Positions 1 to 9,488 of a stretch of DNA of 64,000 bases are shown here, piece by piece. A program made the position numbers and the translations under genes. The DNA is from Tieghemostelium lacteum (taxonomy: Eukaryota; Evosea; Eumycetozoa; Dictyosteliales; Raperosteliaceae): contig LODT01000013.1 of NCBI GenBank assembly GCA_001606155.1, forward strand, positions 310,001 through 374,000, given 5' to 3'. Positions within the stretch are counted from its first letter, which is position 1. Each line of letters starts with the position of its first letter. The notes beneath the pieces were generated by a model, which was not told the origin of the DNA, searched no databases, and saw only the letters and a list, made by a program, of their open reading frames with translations.

Positions 1-1
1 T

Positions 2-1060
2 GAAAATTCTCAACATGAAGGAAGCGATAGTGAGGATACCACAACATCTTCAACTAAAAAGAAGAAAGCTACTAAAAAGAAAGCATTCTTTTTGGATTTT
101 GATGCTCCACCACCTCCTGATTCACTATTTGAACCACCAAAGAAACAAACTACTATAATGTCAGCTGCTGCAATTAAAAAGGCATCAGAGACATCAACTA
201 TTCTACCACCAGATATCCATTTTGACATTAAGAGACTTTCAAGACTGTTTAATAAACCACAGTCTATTATACCACCAATGAGCAGAAGAGAAGAATTTAT
301 CAAAAAGAAATTTGGTGTTTCATCTTCACAAACCCAAAATGAAAATGATACTGGTTTTAATGTTGGTCCTGATTTTGATTTCCCAAGTTCACAAATGTTT
401 GATGACAAAAATAGTGAATCTACTGGTGAAGGTAGATCATTTAACTTTGATAAAAATGATAATGATGATGATGATAGTGGTTTTAATGAACCTGGTATTG
501 AAGATAATGACGATCAATTTGAAAGTAGTTATACTAATAACTATGACAGTAATATTGATTCAGTATTGAATACTACAACTGGTGAATTAAATGAAGATGG
601 TACAGTACAAGAAATTGGTATAAATAATGGTAAATTAGTTGCTGAACCTAATAAAGTTCAGAGATTGGAAATTGGTCACAATAGAGTAGCAAAGAGAATT
701 AATATTGAATCCCTTTCCTCGTCAATATGGAAATGTATTGATAAGTATCCAACTGCAACCAATTCAAAATTACAACCCCAGAAATCAATTACCAAAGATT
801 TAAATGAATCATTTGATAATTCACTTGATAGTTCAATTCAACCAGAAAAAAGCGAAACTATTCCCAATGATTTTAAACATTTAATTCAAGAGTTGAAAGA
901 TTCCAAACAAATTACACCAGAATCCTCTATATCACTTATATTCTTTTGTGTTCTACGTTTAGCAAATGAAAAGAATCTCAAACTCAACCAAACTGATATT
1001 AATAACTTTTTTATTAATAATACTGTTCAACCAACTGCAACAACAACAAAAAGTAATTAA
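2..1060 (+). CDS. Condensin complex subunit 2 (CAP-H/barren), C-terminal part, cut by the window edge
   Basis: The frame is open from the first bases of the window, so the start lies upstream; 352 residues are visible. CAP-H is the kleisin subunit that closes the condensin SMC ring during mitotic chromosome compaction. The visible part has the family's acidic, low-complexity middle, including a PPPPDSLFEPPKK stretch and an Asp/Asn-rich run near visible residues 145-180. The C-terminal kleisin block follows, recognisable from VQRLEIGHNRVAKRINIESL and the segment ending with SLIFFCVLRLANEKNL. The termination codon is TAA. It stands tail to tail with the DUF2828 gene on the other strand, about 110 bp away. 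The family call rests on my recall of the barren C-terminal block; the N-terminal block that would settle it is outside the window. Confidence 0.8.
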   Translation, partial: ENSQHEGSDSEDTTTSSTKKKKATKKKAFFLDFDAPPPPDSLFEPPKKQTTIMSAAAIKKASETSTILPPDIHFDIKRLSRLFNKPQSIIPPMSRREEFIKKKFGVSSSQTQNENDTGFNVGPDFDFPSSQMFDDKNSESTGEGRSFNFDKNDNDDDDSGFNEPGIEDNDDQFESSYTNNYDSNIDSVLNTTTGELNEDGTVQEIGINNGKLVAEPNKVQRLEIGHNRVAKRINIESLSSSIWKCIDKYPTATNSKLQPQKSITKDLNESFDNSLDSSIQPEKSETIPNDFKHLIQELKDSKQITPESSISLIFFCVLRLANEKNLKLNQTDINNFFINNTVQPTATTTKSN

Positions 1061-1169
1061 AAATAAAAATAGACTATTAGGTGTATATATATTGTATATA
1101 TTTTATAAAAAAAAATTATTTATTAATTAATAAATACTATACATTTGTATAGTTGTCCTGTAAAATATT

Positions 1170-2684
1170 TTATATAACCAAGTCAGCATAACGTGGAGCG
1201 TTGATGGCAGCCTCCAAGATATGAGCTGGGGTGATTTTAGTGGCATCACCACTGTCTAAGACAGCCTTGAGGATGGATGGTGAGAAACCAGAGATTAGAG
1301 CTACATTTTTGAATGTTGAATTGTTAACTGGGATGGAGTCACTGTTTCCATTTACATTCCAATAGATGATGGTTGGCATTGGATAACCAGCTTTTTCGTA
1401 TTGCAATTCAATATCCTTGTGGTTCTTTTCACCAGACTCAGCAGAGTCAAATTGCATATCAGAGATGACAAACATTTTCTTTGGCATGGCTTCTTTTGGA
1501 AGATTGTTCTCTTGAGCTCTTGCGAGAATCATTTTGAATACCAAATTGAAGTTGGTGGCTTGACCCCAATCAGCTCTCATGAGGTTTTGGACTTTGTCAC
1601 GGAGGGTAGCACCTTCAATAAAGTGGAATTGTGGATTCTCTGAGAATGTGATAGCAATGTTATTGAATGGTGGACGAGTAAGGGTAGCAATTAAGATACC
1701 CAAAGCTACAGAGACTTGCATTGGTGTACCTGACATGGAACCAGAGACATCAGATACAACTAAACAGTCCTCAAGAACACCAAGCTTTCTAGTTTCGTTT
1801 TCAATGACTTTCCATTGCTCCTCTAGAATGGTGTCTAGTTCGTGTCCGGCGATATATTCCTTTACAATTTCATGTGGGAACAAGGCTTTGGCATTTACTT
1901 TGGTCTCACCCTTTTTTAAGCTTTCCAAATAGGCACTGAACAAAGCTGGTTCATGTCTTTCAAATGCCTTTCTTTGGAGCTTCATACATCTGGATGGAAC
2001 AGTGGAGTAATTGATTTTATCCCAAGTATTTGAAGACATCAAAGTCTCTGTGATATTAATTTGCTTACGCAATGGGGTTAAAAAATTTTTTCTGTACATT
2101 TTTTTGGCTTGCAATTTGTTTTCACAGAGAATCAAAGCTAATTTCTTAGCAGCTGATGACTCGTTATCGTTTTGCTTGTTCTCAGATGGAGCCCATTTAC
2201 CAGCCAATGAGACTTTAGCCTTCTCTCCGTGTTGTTTTAGTAAATCTACATCGGCCAACAACTGTTTGGAGAGCAATTGAAGAGATTGGCCTTCTAAATC
2301 GGTACCAATGAATTTGGTTACATCTTTCCATGAACCAAAGTGTGGTACTCTTTCAAAATTCTTTTTGACGGTCTCTGGGGCAACGGTATTTAACCATTTC
2401 AAGGCTTGATGGAAAATGAGTTTTTCACCTTTACCACCACGACAATCTCTGGCTTGGAAGATGATTCTTAATGTGTCAATTGGTGATTTATTCCATGAGG
2501 CTTGGAGTAATTGTTCTAGATCTTCTTCAGAGACGCCTCTGGCAGTTCTGAAGAATAAATCAACTCTAGGGTCGTTTGTTGAAGTAAAGGTTCCTGTGGC
2601 TTTTCTAATATTAGTTACAACTTTTGGTTTTGGTTTATGAACATATTTTGATTTTCCGACTTTAGTTGAAGCTTTAGCTGACAT
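1170..2684 (-). CDS. DUF2828 protein: Ro60-like helical domain plus VWA domain
   Basis: A 504-residue protein, uninterrupted by introns. I start at the ATG at 2684 (MSAKASTKVGKSKY); the frame runs open farther upstream, but that part is a lysine/phenylalanine-rich AT stretch typical of a leader. Residues from about 45 to 300 are a helical region like the TROVE domain of Ro60, including the motif ARDCRGGKGEK. The last 200 residues form a von Willebrand A fold with a complete MIDAS metal site: DVSGSMSG at 312-319, Thr in GQATNF near 377, and Asp in VISDMQFD near 409. DUF2828 proteins occur in amoebae, fungi, plants and giant viruses, and no function is established to my knowledge. Ro60 itself is an RNA-binding quality-control protein, so an RNA-related role is an inference from fold alone. 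Confidence 0.8.
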   Translation of the reverse strand: MSAKASTKVGKSKYVHKPKPKVVTNIRKATGTFTSTNDPRVDLFFRTARGVSEEDLEQLLQASWNKSPIDTLRIIFQARDCRGGKGEKLIFHQALKWLNTVAPETVKKNFERVPHFGSWKDVTKFIGTDLEGQSLQLLSKQLLADVDLLKQHGEKAKVSLAGKWAPSENKQNDNESSAAKKLALILCENKLQAKKMYRKNFLTPLRKQINITETLMSSNTWDKINYSTVPSRCMKLQRKAFERHEPALFSAYLESLKKGETKVNAKALFPHEIVKEYIAGHELDTILEEQWKVIENETRKLGVLEDCLVVSDVSGSMSGTPMQVSVALGILIATLTRPPFNNIAITFSENPQFHFIEGATLRDKVQNLMRADWGQATNFNLVFKMILARAQENNLPKEAMPKKMFVISDMQFDSAESGEKNHKDIELQYEKAGYPMPTIIYWNVNGNSDSIPVNNSTFKNVALISGFSPSILKAVLDSGDATKITPAHILEAAINAPRYADLVI

Positions 2685-3046
2685 TTGAATTGAATTTATA
2701 TAAAAGATACTGTTTGATAACAAGTTGATCGAGCTTTTATAGATTTTGATTTGAAAAAAAAAAATAAAAATATTTTGAGATATTTTTCTTTGGAAATTCA
2801 CAAATTTTTTGCAGAAACTATTCAGATGTACATATAAATATTTTAGTGTCATGTGTATAAAAATATATTTATTTCTTATCTTTTAATAAGTAAAAATTAA
2901 CCAGAATTGATTTTACAATTTTTTTGAAACTTGAAATTTCAATTATCAATTAACCAGACAATTTTAAAACCACACTGAAGCTTTAGTCATTCTAATTTTT
3001 TAAAAATATTTCATAATATTTTAAGTTTTTATCGATAAAAATATAA
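2685..3046. other. Divergent intergenic region
   Basis: About 360 bp lie between the start codons of the DUF2828 gene (minus strand) and the FHA-protein gene (plus strand). The stretch is A/T-rich with oligo-A and oligo-T runs and must hold both promoters. I see no further coding potential and no defined binding site. Confidence 0.5.
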
Positions 3047-4017
3047 ATGAGTGAAATAGATGATGAAATTAAAAAGATTAGAGATCAAAGAAAGAATTTA
3101 AATTTTTTACATTCCAATGAGAACAGTGATGATAAAAGTGAATATGATAAATCAATAACTGTAGTTAGTAAGAATAAAAAAGAGAAGAAAAAAAGAAAAG
3201 CTAAATTGGATGATGATGGATTATTGGAATATGAACCAGAGGATAGAAATAAAAGGTCATTCTGCGAGAGTTTGAATCATATCATGCACCTAAATATCTT
3301 GTGGATACAATACCTGTAAATGATGATGATAAAGAGATAATAAAGAAATATGTAGCACCTACGGTTGCCAGTCAAGAGACTGAATACCAATCTAGATGGA
3401 GAAAAAGAGATTTTTCACCACCTAGAGATTATGATCCTTTTACTGGTAAAGGTAAAGACCAAGGTAGATCCTATAAAGATATAATGGCGGAACAAAAACT
3501 AAAAAGAGAGGAAAAAGAAATTTATGATAAGATTGCAAAGATTCAACAATCTGAGAGAGAAAAACAAAGAGAAATTCAAGTAAATGTAGAATTACAAGAT
3601 CAAAAATCAAATAATAATAATAATGATAAAACACCAGAATATAATACAACAACAACACACTCAAAGAAAAAGTTTAAATCCTCGTCAAATAATAATAGTA
3701 TACAGTGGTTTATTTCAATATTTAAAAACAAAGAAAAAGTTAAAGAATATGAAATTACTGAAGAGAAAGTTTTAACATTTGGTAGAGATTCCTCAAGAAA
3801 TAATATAGTTTTAGAACATGAATCTTGTAGTTCTGTTCATGCAACTGTTACATTAAAACCAGGATCTAAAAGACCTTATCTAACAGATTTGAGGTCAACT
3901 AATCGTACTTTACTAAATGGTAAAGAAATTAAACCATATCAAACTGAAGATCTATATGAAGGCGATAAAATTACATTTGGTGCAAGTTCAAGAGAATATA
4001 TAATTTCACACACCTAA
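3047..4017 (+). CDS. SNIP1/Pml1-type FHA protein with an SF3B1-like N-terminal region (apparent frameshift)
   Basis: The C-terminal 105 residues are an FHA domain of the SNIP1/Pml1 kind, the phosphopeptide-binding subunit of the RES splicing complex. Markers are LTFGRDSSRNNIVLEHESC, SSVHATVTL, TNRTLLNGKEI and the ending FGASSREYI. The part before it (about 3265-3560) resembles the N-terminus of SF3B1: YHAPKYL, a following EYQSR, DYDPFTGKGK, then RSYKDIMAEQKLKREEKEI, in the same order and spacing as the human protein's YHAP, DEYKKHR, LDPFADGGK and ARTYMDVMREQHL. The reading frame changes near 3250-3256, beside a run of four A. Upstream the frame reads MSEIDDEIKK to EPEDRNK; downstream it reads REFESYHAP. 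An intron from about 3169 to 3268 could join the frames, but that stretch looks exonic. A base-level assembly error or a real frameshift is more likely. An ATG at 3301 is not the likely true start. Confidence 0.75.
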
Positions 4018-5010
4018 TAAAATAATATATTATTACTCTGAATAGTATTTTTACTTGAATTGTTTTCATATAAATAATATTCCTAATATATATATATAAA
4101 TTAATTTGATCAAATTAGGTTATTAAATATGAATGACGAAAAGAGTTACATTCAAATGGTATGAGTTAAATAAAGATAAACATATATTGTATTGTATAGA
4201 GGTGTTTCAATTTTATATGGGAAAATATATACAATTTTATTAAATATAAATATTTATATTAAATTATTTTCTTTTAAAATGTTGATAACTGCTTTCTATA
4301 AGATTTCATCACTCAAAATGATCTTTACCAATTGGTATATACATATCAAGTAAATTCGTATCTTCAATTTCTGTGGATTCCGAATTCTTTACTGAAATAA
4401 ATAAAAATAATACTATTAAGACTATTAAAAAATAAATTGTTTTCATTTATGATTTTACTGTGCAGTATTAATTAATTAAATATTTTCTTTAAAATTTATT
4501 ACAAATTTGGAGATAATCTTAAATAATTTATTAGATATAAATTTAAACTTAAGAATTGTATTTTACTACTTTTTTTTTTTAACAAAAAATAAATGATTAA
4601 TAAGGAAACAGATACAAAAACCAAAGATTAAAGATCCTATTGATTTTAGTAATAACTTGTATTCAAACTCAACAACCATGGTTACCACAACTACGTCTAA
4701 TGTGGCAACAAAATTAAATACAAACTCAAAATCACAGCAGTCATCGGTATCCAATTACTACCTGTTTAGTGATATTTTACCTAAGACGAAAAAAACTACA
4801 CAATTAAAGATTGAATATGGAACAACATAGTCAAGAGACTAGATCAATCAAAACTTTTCAGCAACATTTCCAATGTGTTCAACATTATTTAAAGGTGATT
4901 AGTTCAGGATTTTTCCCAATAATTCTCCTAATACTTTCCATTCATAGTTTGAAATTTTGACTTTCTTTTATTTTGTGAAATTATAATTTGTATTCTATTA
5001 TTGGTGTTAT
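4018..5010. other. Gap of about 1 kb with weak coding signs
   Basis: No recognisable gene apart from the small peptide at 4309-4446. On the plus strand an ATG-less open frame (about 4594-4830) reads as Ser/Thr/Asn-rich amoeba-type protein, ending LKIEYGTT and a stop. Overlapping its end in another frame is a 47-codon frame (4817-4960) that starts MEQHSQETRSIKTFQQHFQ and includes a hydrophobic tail. Composition here is less A/T-extreme than in typical intergenic DNA. These may be exons of a small divergent gene or relics; I cannot join them convincingly. Confidence 0.3.
4309..4446 (-). CDS. Possible 45-residue secreted or membrane-anchored peptide
   Basis: A short frame reading MKTIYFLIVLIVLFLFISVK followed by an acidic tail that ends IPIGKDHFE and a TGA stop. 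The first 19 residues form a textbook signal peptide or single membrane helix (one Lys, then an unbroken hydrophobic run), and the rest is polar. Such N-termini are common among small dictyostelid secreted proteins, but a hydrophobic run also arises easily by chance in T-rich DNA. I cannot name a family. It may be the first exon of something longer, although no obvious donor follows. Confidence 0.35.
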   Translation of the reverse strand: MKTIYFLIVLIVLFLFISVKNSESTEIEDTNLLDMYIPIGKDHFE

Positions 5011-6021
5011 TTAAATTTCTTGTAAAGTATTCACATAGGAATATCTTGAAAAGAAAATAAATAAATATCTAAACCAAACAAATTGTGATTTATGTTTTTT
5101 CATTGGATAATAACTGGATGGTAAAAGGATCTGATAGGATTTGAATATAATTTTGTCTCTTGGTTGAGGGGTTGGAGTCAAAGCACTTGAAGAGGTAGCA
5201 TCCTCTGTTTTCTTTGTGGGGTCTGTGTATTTACCAAACCAAGATGAAAAGAATAAATCAAATATTCCCATATATTTTCTTACGATATTTACAGTTTCCA
5301 GTTGATAGACTTTAATGTCTTTCATAATGACATGTTGTTTCTCCAATTCCACTTGTTTTCTCTTGAGTTTTGGTAGATCTTTATTTCTCTTTTGACGATA
5401 ACTCTTGATAAAGGTCTCAACAGCTCTGCTGACATCAATATGATTTGGGTGACTTGACACACCAGAGTTATCAAATGTTATTATAACATCTGGTGAGAAA
5501 TGTAATAACTCTGATTCGATAACTTTTATAATCTTATTGGTATCCCAAATCTCATCCATACCATCTCTCATCCAATTATCAACTTTTACATTTTTAGCTG
5601 GTATGCCTAATTCAACACAACTTTCAATTAATTCTTTTCCTCTTGATATAGTCAAATCATTTCCTAAATTTAAAAAAGTTAGTATCATTCATGTTACTAC
5701 CTAATATAATTGAATGGCTCAAGATAGCTTACCTGTAGTTAGACATAAAATATGAATATTATAAAATGATTGTACATAGTGTCTAATGGTAGGTGTAAAG
5801 AACATGCATTCATCATCTGGATGTGCAATTATAAATAAGACTGATTTACCATTAGGGTTTACTGTTTGGTTTCTTCTTTTTCCTCCTGCCATGTTATCTT
5901 CAGTATTCGGTATGATATTGTATTGGAGTATATATAGTACAGATATTATAGTAATAGTAATAAAAAGTAAAATTGATCTAAAACTAAACAATTCTTTAAC
6001 TTTCTCAATATCAGATACCAA
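5011..6021 (-). CDS. pigL: N-acetylglucosaminyl-phosphatidylinositol de-N-acetylase (PIG-L), second step of GPI anchor synthesis
   Basis: Two exons, 6021-5733 and 5663-5011, joined across a 69-nt GT-AG intron, give 313 residues. The protein has one N-terminal membrane helix (ILLFITITIISVLYIL) and then the catalytic zinc-binding motif AHPDDECMFF, as in the ER enzyme that deacetylates GlcNAc-PI. The second exon carries the other family blocks: DLTISRGKEL, the DIITFDNSGVSSHPNH motif with its conserved His residues, and a hydrophobic C-terminus. The start is unresolved. The first in-frame codon used here is a TTG at 6021, and no ATG precedes the membrane helix in this exon. An AG at the 5-prime edge suggests a short upstream exon; one candidate begins with ATG-ATG-ATG near 6105 but would need a 24-nt intron. 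Confidence 0.88.
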
Positions 6022-6179
6022 TAAAATATCTATAAATTAAAAGTGATGTAAACTCTTTGATAATGAAAATAAAAGTACTAAAAAATTAAAAAAAAATTTG
6101 GAATCTTCATCATCATTTGTCAAAAAAACAAAAATAGATGCAGACACTGAATAATCATAATTACATCAGATTTGACTGA

Positions 6180-7412
6180 TCATTTCTTTTTACTATTTGA
6201 AATTGTTACTAGTATACAACCACCAATAATTATAGGACCTCCTATAAGTGTAAATATATCTATTCCATCAGAGACACCAAGTATATATCCAATCAATGAA
6301 CCTATTGGTGGTTCTAATAGTAATGTCACACTGATGATAACTGGTTCAATATATTTTATAATACCATTGACACCAGTGTGACCAAATAAACCTGGGAATA
6401 TACCCAGATAGAGTACTTTTAGTATATAATCTCTTTGAAACCAACCAACTATTGAATAAGATCTTATGGCTTCTGGTGCAGTTTCAAAAATCAATGACAA
6501 CACAGTCAAAAGTATAGACCCTATAAAAGTCACAGGAAAAGCATACATAAACAGTGGTAGCCATTGTCTTAGTTTCTGTCCTACAAATAGATAGAATACA
6601 ATACAAGCTGCACCGAGTAACGCCAACAAGTCACCATAGACAGTAGGTCTCTGACTTCCACTACCAGTAGTCGATATAAAGCTACCAAGCAATGTTATCA
6701 ACAATCCTAAAAATCCAACCAAAGCTCCTATAATTTCCATTTTGGTTATAGGTTTCCTCAGAACTAACATCACCACTATAACCATCAATGGACTACTTGT
6801 GACAAACAACAGGGAATGAGGTAAAGTAGTTTCATTCAATGATGTTACCCAAAATGCAAAATGTAAACCCAATATCAAACCAGTGGCAACAATCAATGCA
6901 ATGGTATTCCTTTGAAATAGTTTATTCCAAATCTCTGAAATCTCTTGTAATTTCTTTTTTTCATTTTCTACCATTTTTTCTTGTTCTTTTTCATCAAGTT
7001 GTTTCTGATAGGGTCCCATTACACTATAATACAATTTCTTTATCTTCATCACTGTTATATACTGATAAAATGAATTCAAATCATAAAACAATCCAAAGAA
7101 CAAAAATAAACTTGTAGATTGTAATCTCCAACTGGCCTTCAATAGTGGAGGTACATTAATCATCATTAACACTGATCCTGCAGATGACATTGTAAACAGT
7201 GCAAATACTAGTACCATCCACACCCAAACCGGTGTTTTAAATATATATACTACTGGTTGTTCTGTTTTTTCATTATTTTCATCTTTTTCATTATCAACAA
7301 CTTCTAATTCTTCACCATTAGTTATTGTTTCTTCATTATCTACTTTTGATAATGTATCCAATAGAATTTCATTGTCATTAATTTCATTTTCATCATTTAG
7401 AAGTGGTGTCAT
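6180..7412 (-). CDS. EamA-type drug/metabolite (DMT) transporter family protein
   Basis: A single-exon gene of 410 residues starting at the ATG at 7412 (MTPLLNDENEIND). An acidic cytosolic N-terminus of about 60 residues precedes roughly ten hydrophobic helices in two five-helix repeats, the EamA/DMT layout shared with nucleotide-sugar and SLC35-like carriers. Typical patterns are TTLPHSLLFVTSSPLMVIV in the first repeat, LGFLGLLITLLGSF closing it, and LEPPIGSLIGYILG near the C-terminus. A charged linker (KKIKKLYYSVMGPYQKQL) lies between the early helices. The substrate cannot be told from sequence. It ends with a lysine tail, SNSKKK, which resembles a dilysine ER retrieval signal, although the spacing from the end is not classical. 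Its neighbours on both sides also face minus. Confidence 0.75.
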   Translation of the reverse strand: MTPLLNDENEINDNEILLDTLSKVDNEETITNGEELEVVDNEKDENNEKTEQPVVYIFKTPVWVWMVLVFALFTMSSAGSVLMMINVPPLLKASWRLQSTSLFLFFGLFYDLNSFYQYITVMKIKKLYYSVMGPYQKQLDEKEQEKMVENEKKKLQEISEIWNKLFQRNTIALIVATGLILGLHFAFWVTSLNETTLPHSLLFVTSSPLMVIVVMLVLRKPITKMEIIGALVGFLGLLITLLGSFISTTGSGSQRPTVYGDLLALLGAACIVFYLFVGQKLRQWLPLFMYAFPVTFIGSILLTVLSLIFETAPEAIRSYSIVGWFQRDYILKVLYLGIFPGLFGHTGVNGIIKYIEPVIISVTLLLEPPIGSLIGYILGVSDGIDIFTLIGGPIIIGGCILVTISNSKKK

Positions 7413-7568
7413 AAAAAAACACAACAAATCGATTCCGGATTTGTATGTGGGGAGGTATAATTAAAAAATAAAAAAAATAATTTTTGTAAAATGATGATTA
7501 TAGCCTTTGATTTAGATAAATTTTTTGAAGAAAATTATATTACAGTAAATTTATTATATTATTATTAA

Positions 7569-8849
7569 TTATGCACTAATTGGGTATGATCCCATAGTTG
7601 CAATTCCACAATTATTATTTCTATCTTTTGACATGTAGATGTAACCTTGTACGCCCCATGTTGTACCCCAAGAGTTCTTTACAATCCAGTAATTGGAACC
7701 ACCGCTGCTGTCAACTACACCACTTGGTGCACTAGTAGACCAACCTGCTGAACTTTGACCATCAGATGTGTATCCACCTCCAGAACTTCCAGAAGAGAAT
7801 GATGCACCACTGGATGATGAAGTTGCACTATTTGAAGATGAACTAGTTGAACTAGAACTAGAATCAGCAGTGGAGTATGAAGTTGATGTATAGGTATGAG
7901 AATGTCTTCCACCTCCTGTAGCAGTAGTACTTCCACTGTATGAACTATCAGAGTCTTCTGGTTGTTGTGATGATCCACTTGATGGAGTTCCACTACCGAA
8001 ACCAACTACCAAAACACCATGATCTAATTGTGTACTTGAACATCTGCTATCATAATAGATACCAGCCTTGTAGAATTGGAATGAAGGTGCAGAGGCATCG
8101 ATTGCAACACTTGTTGGTGTATTGGCAACTGATTGTGCTAGTGCAACTTCTGATCCTGAACTTACATTTTGAAAGGATTTCAATTGTGCACCAACATTAG
8201 CTGGGTTGTATTTACATTTCATATTTTCACCAACAAATGGGTAAGATGCTTCAGTGTCAATTCCACCATTTGCAATGATGTATTCGAAACCGTAGATCAT
8301 GAGACCACCATGACATCCCTGGTTTCCAAAATCCATTGAACAGTCAATTAACTGTTGTTCAGATAAAGATACCAAATTTCCAGTCTTAATCTCATGAGTA
8401 CCCTCTACAGCACCTGTAGTTGAAAATGACCAACATCCACCACATTGTCCTTGATTCTTTACCTGAGTTACAGCACCCTTTGTTCTCCAATCTACAGAAT
8501 CTACTCCAGTAGTGTACACAGGTGGTTCAGAGAACTTAGTGTGACCAGTGTAGTCATACTGAACCTTATGTGATAGATATGTCTCTCTATATTCTTGATT
8601 TGTTAAATCTGCAAACAAATTGAGTCCCAACAGAGTCTCTGATCCTTTTGAATTCCATTCAGTTACAAAATTCATATTCTCTTTAAATATTTGAAATCTT
8701 TCTTTAAATTCTTTATTACTATAGTGTCTATCATTTTCAATCATCCAATTGGTAAAGGCATTCCTATATTCAAGTTCTGTATATAACGATTTACTGGATA
8801 CTATGGTACAAATAAGTAGCACTACTATTATTACTAAATTTCCCTTCAT
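7569..8849 (-). CDS. Cathepsin L-like cysteine proteinase with a serine-rich insert (CP4/CP5 type)
   Basis: A preproenzyme of 426 residues without introns. A signal peptide (1-19) is followed by an I29 propeptide with an [19 protein letters not shown]-type helix and by a mature papain fold starting near VDSVDWR (116). Catalytic residues are visible: Gln133 (oxyanion hole), Cys139 in QCGGCWSFS, His277 in LDHGVLVVG and Asn392 in KNSWG. Between His and Asn sits an insert of about 95 residues (288-384) made mainly of Ser, Thr and Gly. In Dictyostelium lysosomal proteinases such inserts carry GlcNAc-1-phosphate, so the same modification is likely here. One oddity is the active-site motif, CGGCW instead of the usual CGSCW. 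Expected location is the lysosome or the secreted fraction during feeding. Confidence 0.93.
   Translation of the reverse strand: MKGNLVIIVVLLICTIVSSKSLYTELEYRNAFTNWMIENDRHYSNKEFKERFQIFKENMNFVTEWNSKGSETLLGLNLFADLTNQEYRETYLSHKVQYDYTGHTKFSEPPVYTTGVDSVDWRTKGAVTQVKNQGQCGGCWSFSTTGAVEGTHEIKTGNLVSLSEQQLIDCSMDFGNQGCHGGLMIYGFEYIIANGGIDTEASYPFVGENMKCKYNPANVGAQLKSFQNVSSGSEVALAQSVANTPTSVAIDASAPSFQFYKAGIYYDSRCSSTQLDHGVLVVGFGSGTPSSGSSQQPEDSDSSYSGSTTATGGGRHSHTYTSTSYSTADSSSSSTSSSSNSATSSSSGASFSSGSSGGGYTSDGQSSAGWSTSAPSGVVDSSGGSNYWIVKNSWGTTWGVQGYIYMSKDRNNNCGIATMGSYPISA
7700..7990 (-). repeat. Low-complexity Ser/Thr/Gly coding tract in the cysteine proteinase
   Basis: Codons TCA, TCT, AGT and GGT dominate. The alternative frames of this stretch are open only because of this bias. 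Confidence 0.8.
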
Positions 8850-9488
8850 TATTCGTTTTTGATTATCCCTTGAAATAAATAAATAAATAATTTGATTGTC
8901 CGATTTGAAAAAAAAAAAAAAAAAAATCTTTTGTTTTGACCTTGTTATAAAAGTTTTTCGAAAATTCTAATTTTGCAAGATTATTCACTTTTCATTTGAT
9001 AAATCAAAGTGATTCCGCGGAATAATTAAAAAATAATAACTTCAATAATTCTTTGGAAATGAAATGATGTATCAATACAAGTGCACTAAAATAATACTTA
9101 CTAAATAAATAAGAAAAGAGATAAGGTATTAAATTTATATTAAAACCAATTTACCCGAATTAATAAAACCTTTTGAAGAACTACCAAAGAGTAGTGTTTA
9201 ATTCTAAAATAAATAATACATGTATTTGTAAAAAAATCTCTTTATTTTTAATATTAATTAAATTAATTTCACCCTTTTCAAAAAGTACTTTTAAAATGTT
9301 AAATTTTTTACATTATTTTCTTTTTTAATTTTCATATTAATTTTGTTTGTCTAAAGTATTATAATTCTTTTTAAGAATATCTATTTTTTTTATTTTATAA
9401 GAGATTGTATCATTTGATGACATTAAATCCCTTTTAAAATTAGATATTCTTATATTCATCGATTTGTTTTGTTAATTTATTAATTTTC
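8850..9488. other. Intergenic stretch upstream of the cysteine proteinase
   Basis: Extreme A/T content with an 18-base A run near 8911. A short protein-like string reads TLLFGSSSKGFINSGKLVLI on the minus strand around 9135-9195, but it has no start and is bounded by stops. The region probably holds the proteinase promoter at its left end. Confidence 0.4.

Noticed and set aside
4088-4120. Short palindrome AATTTGATCAAATT with flanking CCTAAT/ATTAGG
   Set aside because: A 14-bp palindrome is expected by chance in DNA this A/T-rich, and the flanks do not extend it.
4566-4754. 62-codon minus-strand frame with a hydrophobic C-terminal half and a lysine end
   Set aside because: It is the complement of a more protein-like Ser/Thr/Asn-rich plus-strand frame; its valine-rich content is the usual shadow of ACA/AAC codons.
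7715-8005. Histidine/valine-rich frame inside the cysteine proteinase
   Set aside because: A frame shadow of the serine-rich insert on the same strand.
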